Source: Alphaproteobacteria bacterium (lineage in GTDB: Bacteria; Pseudomonadota; Alphaproteobacteria; UBA9219). Taken from it: a DNA stretch of 5,305 nt. Every line of letters starts with the position of its first letter. Position 1 is the stretch's first letter. The stretch lies in contig JAQUPC010000131.1 in the NCBI GenBank assembly GCA_028716765.1, positions 1 through 5,305 of the forward strand, read 5' to 3'. A model generated the notes under the pieces. It was not told where the DNA came from. It made no database searches and saw only the letters and a list, made by a program, of their open reading frames with translations. The translations under genes were made by a program, and so were the position numbers. Positions 1 through 5,150 of the stretch are shown piece by piece.

Positions 1-77
1 TCTTGCTCACGAAGCGCGCGAAGCCTGTCGTTATATTCGGCCGTCAAAGCAACTCTGTTCAAGAATGAAAAAACCAT
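1..77 (-). CDS. 5' end of a small protein gene, truncated by the window edge
   Basis: An ATG at 77 on the minus strand opens a frame that runs without a stop to the window edge, giving 25 codons plus two bases. It begins MVFSFLNRVAL and continues with an Arg/Leu-rich stretch (NDRLRALREQ). A strong Shine-Dalgarno, AAGGAG (complement of 85-90), lies 8 nt upstream of the ATG, which is the main reason to accept it as a real start. A short hydrophobic start followed by a basic Arg/Leu helix recalls small DUF1127/YjiS-type alphaproteobacterial proteins, but the diagnostic part of that family would lie outside the window, so this is only a suggestion. It lies 112 bp downstream of the pseudouridine synthase gene on the same strand, probably too far for translational coupling. 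Confidence 0.7.
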   Translation of the reverse strand, partial: MVFSFLNRVALTAEYNDRLRALREQ

Positions 78-113
78 TTTGCTTCTCCTTAAAATTCTAA
101 ATCCGCCGGTGAA

Positions 114-142
114 GTGTTAACGACAGGTCCCCGTTTGTTCAA
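114..142 (-). promoter_or_regulatory. Weak sigma70-type promoter candidate for the left-edge small gene
   Basis: On the minus strand TTGAAC (complement of 137-142) resembles a -35 box. TAACAC (complement of 114-119) lies 17 bp further on and matches only 3 of 6 positions of the -10 consensus. The position suits a start of transcription about 30 nt before the AAGGAG ribosome site of the gene beginning at 77. The match is weak and the only support is its location in a gap that should hold a promoter if the small gene is not read through from the pseudouridine synthase gene. Confidence 0.22.
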
Positions 143-189
143 ACATGAATATACTTTCATCCGCATCTTTCCCGAATTTGCCGGCAGAA

Positions 190-1206
190 TTAACCATCTT
201 CTCCAAAATCCGCCTCAACATTCTCATCGAACCCGAACCAGCGGAAGGTTTTGAGCAGGGCTTTGCCGAGCGGCGCGGTCACGTCGATCACACCCTTGCG
301 AGGATGCGGCAGTACCAGCCGCCTTGCATGCAGGTGTAGTCCTGCCCCGATTTCTTTTTTTGGCAATCCGGGCGGGCCCTCGTCGCCGTAAAGCCGGTCG
401 CCTAGAATGGGCGTGCCGGCATGAGCCAGATGCACACGCAACTGATGTGTGCGGCCCGTAAGCGGCCAAAGCGCGACAAAGGCGGCTTTGCCTGAGACAC
501 TTTCGACGACCTTATAGAGGGTCGAGGCGCTTTTAGCGCCGTCTTCCCCGCTCTTCCCTACAGCGATTATCTTTTCCCCGCGCTTGACGAGCGGAACATC
601 AATGCGTCCCTGCAATGGTTTGGGCACGCCTACCGTCACGGCCCAATAGATCTTTTTCGTATCACGGTTCCGGAACGCCGCCGTCAGCTTGGCCGCCGCG
701 AAATCCGTGCGCGCCACAAGCAAAACGCCGCTTGTCTCGCGATCGAGCCGGTGAACCAGCTTCGGCTTAGTTTTGCCGTCCTTGCTGAAAACCGTCAGGG
801 CATCGTCAAGGTTTTCCCGAAGCCCGGTACCGCCCTGAACCGCAAGACCCGCAGGCTTGTTGAGAGCTATGACATCATCATCTTCGTAAAGAACGAGGTC
901 GCGGAACCAGTCTGCGTTACGAATCGTCCGTAGTTTTACCTTCGCCGGCCCGCATGCGCCATCGCTTTCCAATAGCGGCGGCGGCACGCGCAGTTCCTGT
1001 CCCGTCTGAAGTCTGTAAGACGCGATGGTACGCTTGCCGTCGATTCGTATCTGCCCCGTGCGCAGCATTTTTTGTAACGGCCCATGCGAAAGCGCCGGAA
1101 AATGCCGCTTGAACCAGCGGTCCAGCCGCAAACCGGCTTCGTCATCCGTCACGATGAACGCTTGGGGGGATTTGCCCCCGGCAGAAGTTTTGCCGCCAAT
1201 AACCAT
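190..1206 (-). CDS. rluC: RluA-family 23S rRNA pseudouridine synthase, RluC-like
   Basis: This 338-residue enzyme is expected to isomerise specific uridines of 23S rRNA to pseudouridine in the cytoplasm. An S4-type RNA-binding region covers about residues 24-75 (GLRLDRWFKRHFP, then QKMLRTGQIRIDGKR). The catalytic domain follows: a NKPAGLAVQGGTG loop at 116-128, the catalytic motif HRLDRETSG at 152-160 with Asp155 as the family's catalytic aspartate, KIYWAV at 185-190, and the third motif LTGRTHQLRVHLAHAG at 249-264. The GGTG loop resembles RluC (AVHGGSG) rather than RluD (VVHPGAG), hence the symbol. E. coli RluC modifies positions 955, 2504 and 2580; target sites here are inferred. Length is near that of RluC (319), with a somewhat longer acidic C-terminus. 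The ATG at 1206 has only a weak purine-rich GAGAGAG upstream, and no convincing intrinsic terminator follows the stop. Confidence 0.95.
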   Translation of the reverse strand: MVIGGKTSAGGKSPQAFIVTDDEAGLRLDRWFKRHFPALSHGPLQKMLRTGQIRIDGKRTIASYRLQTGQELRVPPPLLESDGACGPAKVKLRTIRNADWFRDLVLYEDDDVIALNKPAGLAVQGGTGLRENLDDALTVFSKDGKTKPKLVHRLDRETSGVLLVARTDFAAAKLTAAFRNRDTKKIYWAVTVGVPKPLQGRIDVPLVKRGEKIIAVGKSGEDGAKSASTLYKVVESVSGKAAFVALWPLTGRTHQLRVHLAHAGTPILGDRLYGDEGPPGLPKKEIGAGLHLHARRLVLPHPRKGVIDVTAPLGKALLKTFRWFGFDENVEADFGEDG

Positions 1207-1242
1207 ACTCTCTCTCTAGCCTAAAAAACTTCTTTCCTGAAC

Positions 1243-1260
1243 TGTGGCCCAAAGGGCACA
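1243..1260. repeat. Small bulged hairpin in the divergent intergenic region
   Basis: TGTG-G-CCC AAA GGG-CACA can fold into a 7-bp stem with one bulged G and an AAA loop. It sits 37 bp upstream of the pseudouridine synthase start and on the 5' side of both flanking genes, so it is not a terminator for either. It could be part of the rluC 5' leader or chance. No function is assigned. Confidence 0.35.
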
Positions 1261-1270
1261 AAAACGCTAT

Positions 1271-1307
1271 GGATAGTTCTTGTTGCCAATGGGTTAACCA
1301 ACTATCC
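1271..1307. repeat. Perfect 8-bp interrupted inverted repeat (GGATAGTT / AACTATCC)
   Basis: GGATAGTT at 1271-1278 is matched exactly by its reverse complement AACTATCC at 1300-1307, with a 21-nt spacer that itself contains the palindrome GGTTAACC (1292-1299). The spacer can pair further in part (CC at 1286-1287 with GG at 1292-1293). It lies between two divergent genes, 64 bp upstream of the pseudouridine synthase start and about 25 bp before the plus-strand promoter candidate. It could be an operator for either gene or a leader stem-loop of the minus-strand transcript. Its role is inferred only from placement. Confidence 0.5.
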
Positions 1308-1331
1308 TTCGGGCGACTCGTTATCGGAAAG

Positions 1332-1359
1332 CTTGGCTTTTTTGCTGGTTGCCTATAAA
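1332..1359 (+). promoter_or_regulatory. Promoter candidate for the exported-protein gene, possibly heat-shock sigma type
   Basis: CTTGGC (1332-1337) is followed after 14 nt by CCTATAAA (1352-1359). Read as sigma70 this is TTGGCT-15 nt-TATAAA: a 5-of-6 -10 box, a 4-of-6 -35 box and a short spacer. Read as alphaproteobacterial RpoH, the CTTG core and the CCTAT-type -10 fit better. Transcription would start near 1366, leaving about 70 nt of leader before the chosen ATG at 1437. The two readings cannot be separated by eye. Confidence 0.45.
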
Positions 1360-1423
1360 CATGATCCGTTCAAAACTAGCGATTGGGCGCCCGGCTCTTC
1401 GAAGGGTATAACGTGATGCAAAC

Positions 1424-1429
1424 AAGGGA
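1424..1429 (+). promoter_or_regulatory. Ribosome binding site supporting the start at 1437
   Basis: AAGGGA lies 7 nt before the ATG at 1437 and favours that start. A competing site, GAAGGG at 1401-1406, lies 9 nt before an in-frame ATG at 1416 that would add seven residues (MQTREFA) in front of the signal peptide. The 1437 start gives the more usual short basic n-region (MTRKS), so it is preferred, but both are credible. Confidence 0.55.
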
Positions 1430-1436
1430 ATTTGCA

Positions 1437-2753
1437 ATGACGCGCAAAAGTGTATTGGCCCTCCTTATGGCCGTCGTTCTTCTGGCAGGCACGCCCGCAT
1501 GGGCAGCTCGAAAGCCTGTCTTCAACAGCAACATTAACAAATCGGGGGCGTCCGCCGATACAGGCAGCGACAAGGACTCCAGCCTTAATCTCCCCAAAGA
1601 ACAAAGCGAGGAGATGTCGCAGGTCCTCGATTTGGCGAAAGCTTCGGGGCCTTCGCTTTCCGAAGGCGGACCTGCCAACGATCCTCTCGCCAACTTCGGG
1701 CCCTCCAGCGGCACGGTTGTCGGCAACCGGGCCCTTGAGCTTCGGGACGAGGTACTGCGGCTGCGCTCTTCCGTGAACATGAACGCCAACGAGTTCTCGA
1801 TTCTGCGCGCCAACGGCGCCGCAGGCGCCGTTCAGTACCACAGTACGGTGGCCGCCATCACGGCGCGGCTTCAAAACGGCACAACACGCGGCAACCCGAT
1901 TTTACTGCGTCAATGGGACGAGGCTGAATCCAGCTTGAACGAAGTGACCCATTCGCTTGACCGCCTTAACGCTTTGCAAACTTCCGTGGCGGCCGATGCT
2001 TCCCTGGCGACCTATCTTCTTGAATCGGTACAGGCTGGCTTTCAGCTTTCGGGAGCCGTCGATGAAGATCACGACCAATTGAAGCTATTGCGCGACGAGG
2101 TCAGCCGCCAGATCGTGCAGCTCGATTACCTGAGCAATCAGGTTACGGGCGATATTCAACGCCAGACGGCTTATCTGACCACCGAACGCTCAAACCTGCA
2201 GGCGTTGGCTTTTGCCATCACCCGCGGCGAGCTTTTGGGCAACAGCCTTTCCAACCGGCCGGTGATCGTCAACACGCCATCTATGCTGTCGCTGCCTTCC
2301 GCAGCGCCTTATGCCGCGCCGGCTCCGGCGGCTGCCCCGCCGATGCCCGTCACGCAAGGCAAGGTTGGCCCATCGCCAATGTCACCCCGCGAATATATGC
2401 AGGAGTCGGGACAACCGGCCGCTGAACAGCCCTTATCGGGAACTCCTTCGGCAGGACGGCTTCTTGTCCTGATCCGCTTCAATCAGCCGGTCGTGGAATA
2501 TGCTCAGCAGCTTTCGCGGGCTGTTAGCACGGCCTTGGAGCGTGAGCCGAACGCCGAGTTCTCGGTGATCGCCGTCTCGCCCTCCAGCGGCAGCCCCGGC
2601 GATCTGGCCACGCAAAAGGACGCCGCGAGCCGCAACGCCGAAGAGGTGAAGCGCTCGCTAATTCAGCTTGGCCTTTCGCCCTCACGCATCACGATGGCCA
2701 GTTCCCAGTTGCAATCCGCCACAACGCCGGAAGTTCATATTTATGTGAGGTAA
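1437..2753 (+). CDS. Exported helical protein with a degenerate OmpA-like C-terminal domain
   Basis: A 438-residue envelope protein of unknown role. Residues 1-23 are a clear Sec signal peptide: MTRKS, a hydrophobic core, then PAWA before ARK. There is no lipobox Cys, so a soluble periplasmic or surface protein is expected. Residues 24-60 are Ser/Asn/Lys/Asp-rich. Residues about 95-265 are largely helical, with heptad-like stretches (NRALELRDEVLRLRSS, DHDQLKLLRDEVSRQIVQLD) compatible with coiled coil. An Ala/Pro-rich linker covers about 285-340. Residues about 341-438 form a compact domain starting with LLVLIRFNQP and ending EVHIYVR; its RNAEEVKRSLIQLGLSPSRIT core follows the OmpA C-terminal pattern of Ala/Val helix, short turn and Arg-Ile strand. 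The usual Gly-rich peptidoglycan-binding positions are not evident, so binding is uncertain. Longer starts exist at 1416 (ATG) and 1383 (TTG). The gene stands alone and ends 19 bp from the convergent neighbour. Confidence 0.85.
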   Translation: MTRKSVLALLMAVVLLAGTPAWAARKPVFNSNINKSGASADTGSDKDSSLNLPKEQSEEMSQVLDLAKASGPSLSEGGPANDPLANFGPSSGTVVGNRALELRDEVLRLRSSVNMNANEFSILRANGAAGAVQYHSTVAAITARLQNGTTRGNPILLRQWDEAESSLNEVTHSLDRLNALQTSVAADASLATYLLESVQAGFQLSGAVDEDHDQLKLLRDEVSRQIVQLDYLSNQVTGDIQRQTAYLTTERSNLQALAFAITRGELLGNSLSNRPVIVNTPSMLSLPSAAPYAAPAPAAAPPMPVTQGKVGPSPMSPREYMQESGQPAAEQPLSGTPSAGRLLVLIRFNQPVVEYAQQLSRAVSTALEREPNAEFSVIAVSPSSGSPGDLATQKDAASRNAEEVKRSLIQLGLSPSRITMASSQLQSATTPEVHIYVR

Positions 2754-2772
2754 GCGTTTTTAAGGTATTTTA

Positions 2773-4965
2773 TTAGGCGCACGAACATTCTTTTTGATAT
2801 TGCCGCCAGTCATAGAGCCCCCAATCAGCCCTCAGAGCCTCAAAGTTCCTGTCCGATGGCGGAACGGAAACCGCGTTTAGTCTTGCCGGGCGCAAAGCCT
2901 TGAGCGATTCCAAATCCTCCGCGTGCGCGCCGCAAAGCTCGATTTCAATCGTAGGATTGGCGTTTCGAGCCCCACGCACCGTTTGAATGATAAGTTTAGT
3001 CACGTCGTAGTGCAGCGTCAAAAACGGATCTTTACGACAGAATTTCCGAGCGCGGATATTCGATCGTGAGATACGAAGCGCCACGCTTGTCAGATCACTG
3101 GTGCCAAAGCTTATAAATGAGACGTGCGGCGCAAGGGAGTTTATATTTTCGGCAGCCTCCACAGTCTCAAGCATCATGCCAAAGGTATAGCTGTCTTGCG
3201 ATACCCCTGCTTTTTCGGCTGCTTTGGCTGCCATACCCTTAACCGTCAAAAGCTCATCGAGCGTTCTGACCATCGGCACCAGGATCTCAAGATTGACAAC
3301 GGCTGGCCCATTTTCCTTTTGGGCCATAGTAAGATAATCAGCATAGGCGTGGAAAATGGCTTCGAGCTGCCGCCGGTACAGGTTCGGCTTTTTCAAGCCC
3401 ATCTGCACGCCGCGCTGGTCTTCAGGTTTGATGGAAGTGTTTAAGGCCTCAACCTCTTCCGCCTCCAGAAACTCTTCCGGCGGCGCATCCAGCAAGCGTA
3501 TGCGAACGTGATATCCATTCTCAAATTTCCCATATTTATTAAAATAATGCGCCCCCTCGAAAATTTCCGTTGCCTGCTTCTGCTGATGGCTGGAAAAAAC
3601 ATTCAAAGCCATTTTTTCGTACCCGGAACTCAAGAAAATCTGGCGCAGAGCTTGCCTTTGTTCATTATCAGCAAAGGCAAGATGCTCGGTACGAACAAGA
3701 CCGATGCCATCTTCGCACTGCGCTGCGTCCTCAAGTTGAGAAAGACTGTCTATATTCGCCTTGAATTTCATAATCGGCCGGTTAAGCGCATTCATGGCCT
3801 CGCGATAGATTGCGGGAATTCTGCGGACATGCGAATATTGTATATGAGGTTGCAGGTATAGGTGATCGGCATAAAGTCTTTTACCTTTGCAATTCATCGT
3901 CACGCGATCCCCGTATGTTATGACGATTTCTTCAGCCGCAATCCCCCCTTTCTTTTCCGGCGTTCCAGGATCGATAACATAATTATTCTTCACCCCGATA
4001 AGCGCCGAAACGTGACAGGCTGCCGCCACTATTTTGATGTGGTCGGTATGATCTCCATTCGCAATGACGAGTCCGGCCAAGTTATCGAGTTGCGGAAACC
4101 ATTCGTATTTAAAGCGTTCAGTAAATAGCACAGGTGGCTTGCTCTGCAATTTAAGCTCACGTATCTCCTCGATTGAAAAAGCGGCATAGCCATGACGATC
4201 TTCTCCTCCGGCTTTGTCAAAATTAATTTTTGGCTTATTCCTAAAATTTTCGGCATCGCTGAAGCTGGCCTCATGCCAGTTAATGCTGTATTCGAGAAAG
4301 GAATCTTTTCCTCTACATTTATTGTCCTGATTTATAATATTGAGCGCCTGCGCCCCTGTTATTTTTTTCACGCCCCAATATTCAACAGCGTCTTCGCCTC
4401 TTAGCAGGCCATTATGAATTCGGAATTGATCGTACGCATCTTCATCACCCGGCAAATCGATTCCAAAAGCCCGGTTGAAAAAGGCATTCAGTTCCCAATC
4501 CACCTCGTGTGTCCTGATCCTCGCTTCTAGTTTTTTAAGTATATAACTGGCTTGATATATTGAGCTTCTGTAGGTAGCAAAGATATGCCCGGAAGGCATA
4601 ATGCCGTGCGCGTCGGAAAGTTCCTGACAATTGTCCGCATATTTCGCGTTAGCCGACATAAAAACTACATATTCAGGCAAGAGCTTTATATTGGATTTTT
4701 TCAGCTTCTGCACCATATACAGAAAATCTTTATAGCCCGCTTCCCTATCTCCATGCTCGTCGTCGCCTTTAAGAGCATCGAAAAATATTATCTTTGGAAT
4801 CTTTTGTTCAGCATTTTCCTGTAAGGTGTCGATGGCTTTCTGAATGCGCCTGTAATGAAGGACGTTGCATCCTGCCCCAATCGTCTCCAGAGCATCCATT
4901 TCATTTTCAATGACTTGGGGATGTTCGGCATCGTTTATAATCCAAATGATTTGGTTGCCGGGCAT
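2773..4965 (-). CDS. Receiver-like domain fused to PEP-utilising phosphohistidine and PEP-binding domains, no ATP-grasp
   Basis: A 730-residue cytoplasmic protein, probably PEP-linked. Residues 1-150 look like a response-regulator receiver fold: strand IIWIINDAE, strand IIFFDA with Asp63 as the candidate phospho-acceptor, and strand VVFMSANA with Ser104; the conserved Lys near residue 127 is not seen. Residues 151-254 are unrecognised. Residues about 255-360 resemble the swivelling domain, with NGDHTDHIKIVAAACHVSALIG at 303-324 replacing the usual GGMTSHAAVVAR loop; His309 is the candidate phospho-histidine. Residues 395-715 match the PEP/pyruvate barrel: GIGLVRTEH (Arg425), VRIRLLD (Arg490), QRGVQMGLKKPNLY, FGMMLE (Glu600), FGTSDLTS (Ser623 for the usual Asn) and ELCGAHAEDLES (Cys678). 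The ATP-grasp domain of PPDK/PEP synthase and the HPr-binding domain of Enzyme I are not seen. The ATG has AGGA 6 nt upstream. Its partner and reaction are unknown; a degenerate regulatory relative is possible. Confidence 0.9.
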   Translation of the reverse strand: MPGNQIIWIINDAEHPQVIENEMDALETIGAGCNVLHYRRIQKAIDTLQENAEQKIPKIIFFDALKGDDEHGDREAGYKDFLYMVQKLKKSNIKLLPEYVVFMSANAKYADNCQELSDAHGIMPSGHIFATYRSSIYQASYILKKLEARIRTHEVDWELNAFFNRAFGIDLPGDEDAYDQFRIHNGLLRGEDAVEYWGVKKITGAQALNIINQDNKCRGKDSFLEYSINWHEASFSDAENFRNKPKINFDKAGGEDRHGYAAFSIEEIRELKLQSKPPVLFTERFKYEWFPQLDNLAGLVIANGDHTDHIKIVAAACHVSALIGVKNNYVIDPGTPEKKGGIAAEEIVITYGDRVTMNCKGKRLYADHLYLQPHIQYSHVRRIPAIYREAMNALNRPIMKFKANIDSLSQLEDAAQCEDGIGLVRTEHLAFADNEQRQALRQIFLSSGYEKMALNVFSSHQQKQATEIFEGAHYFNKYGKFENGYHVRIRLLDAPPEEFLEAEEVEALNTSIKPEDQRGVQMGLKKPNLYRRQLEAIFHAYADYLTMAQKENGPAVVNLEILVPMVRTLDELLTVKGMAAKAAEKAGVSQDSYTFGMMLETVEAAENINSLAPHVSFISFGTSDLTSVALRISRSNIRARKFCRKDPFLTLHYDVTKLIIQTVRGARNANPTIEIELCGAHAEDLESLKALRPARLNAVSVPPSDRNFEALRADWGLYDWRQYQKECSCA

Positions 4966-4986
4966 GAATGATCCTGACTTATGCGC

Positions 4987-5015
4987 ATTATCAAAATAGC
5001 TTACAGCTATGAAAC
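4987..5015 (-). promoter_or_regulatory. Promoter candidate for the receiver/PEP-utiliser gene
   Basis: On the minus strand GATAAT (complement of 4987-4992) is a 5-of-6 match to the -10 box. The hexamer 17 bp upstream is GTTTCA (complement of 5010-5015), a 3-of-6 match to the -35 box. Transcription would start near 4980, giving a leader of about 15 nt that contains the AGGA ribosome site. The poor -35 together with a dyad filling the spacer suggests activator- or repressor-dependent use, which is inference. Confidence 0.45.
4996..5010. repeat. Operator-like dyad ATAGCT-TAC-AGCTAT in the promoter spacer
   Basis: A perfect 6-bp inverted repeat with a 3-nt spacer sits almost exactly between the proposed -35 and -10 boxes of the receiver/PEP-utiliser gene. 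This is a common place for a repressor or MerR-type activator site. No known regulator motif is recognised and no regulator gene lies in the window. Confidence 0.4.
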
Positions 5016-5024
5016 GAACCGTTT
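5012..5024. repeat. Adjacent dyad AAACG-AAC-CGTTT
   Basis: A second perfect inverted repeat, 5-bp arms with a 3-nt spacer, starts one base after the first dyad and overlaps the proposed -35 box. It has the same arm/spacer geometry but a different sequence, so the pair is not a simple tandem operator. Short arms like these can arise by chance in AT-rich DNA. Confidence 0.3.
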
Positions 5025-5087
5025 ATATCAACAAATGCCGGATCACGACAATTTGAAATGGATGGGGCTTTTAAGGAAAGAAACTGG

Positions 5088-5107
5088 ATCCCGGCTTTCG
5101 CCGGGAT
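5088..5107 (-). terminator. Perfect 8-bp GC-rich hairpin with GAAA tetraloop; terminator or REP-like element
   Basis: ATCCCGGC at 5088-5095 pairs perfectly with GCCGGGAT at 5100-5107. Read on the minus strand the loop is GAAA, a stable GNRA tetraloop. On that strand the hairpin lies about 45 nt after the stop of the OmpA-type gene and is followed by CCAGTTTCTTTCC, only a weak U-tract. It also resembles the CTGGATCCCGGCTTTCGCC type of dispersed hairpin repeat found between genes in many proteobacteria. It may be both a repeat copy and a transcript 3'-end stabiliser or terminator. Confidence 0.6.
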
Positions 5108-5109
5108 AA

Positions 5110-5150
5110 GGCCTTCGTAAGCTCGCCAAGAGGCTCGCTAACGAAGCGCC
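5110..5150 (-). terminator. Imperfect long hairpin directly after the OmpA-type stop codon
   Basis: GGC-CTTCGT (5110-5118) pairs with ACGAAG-C-GCC (5141-5150, one bulged C at 5147). AGC (5120-5122) then pairs with GCT (5137-5139), and GCC (5125-5127) with GGC (5132-5134) around a loop of AAGA. The structure begins immediately after the TAA of the minus-strand OmpA-type gene and is followed by the tetraloop hairpin, so the two form a double-hairpin 3' end. No U-run follows this first hairpin, so alone it is not a classical intrinsic terminator. Confidence 0.45.

Noticed and set aside
120..142. EcfG-type promoter (GAAC ... GTT) upstream of the left-edge gene
   Set aside because: The spacing between GAAC and GTT is about 15 nt, shorter than the 16-17 nt usual for EcfG promoters, and the first G of GGAAC is T.
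145..339. Plus-strand 64-codon open frame
   Set aside because: It lies mostly antisense to the end of the pseudouridine synthase gene, has no ribosome site and no recognisable protein features.
1385..1392. GGGCGCCC palindrome in the leader of the exported-protein gene
   Set aside because: Eight bases with no spacer cannot form a useful hairpin, and such GC palindromes are common in this composition.
1353..1874. Minus-strand 173-codon open frame
   Set aside because: It is the GC-rich antisense shadow of the exported-protein gene, whose signal peptide and domain order are clear on the plus strand.
2754..2772. Bidirectional terminator between the two convergent genes
   Set aside because: The 19-bp gap is T-rich but has no stem; no hairpin spans the two stop codons.
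3508..3861. Plus-strand 117-codon open frame
   Set aside because: It is antisense to conserved motifs of the PEP-utiliser gene and has no ribosome site or family features.
2773..4965. Complete pyruvate phosphate dikinase, PEP synthase or PTS Enzyme I
   Set aside because: The ATP-grasp domain of the first two and the HPr-binding helical domain of Enzyme I are not visible, and the N-terminus is receiver-like.
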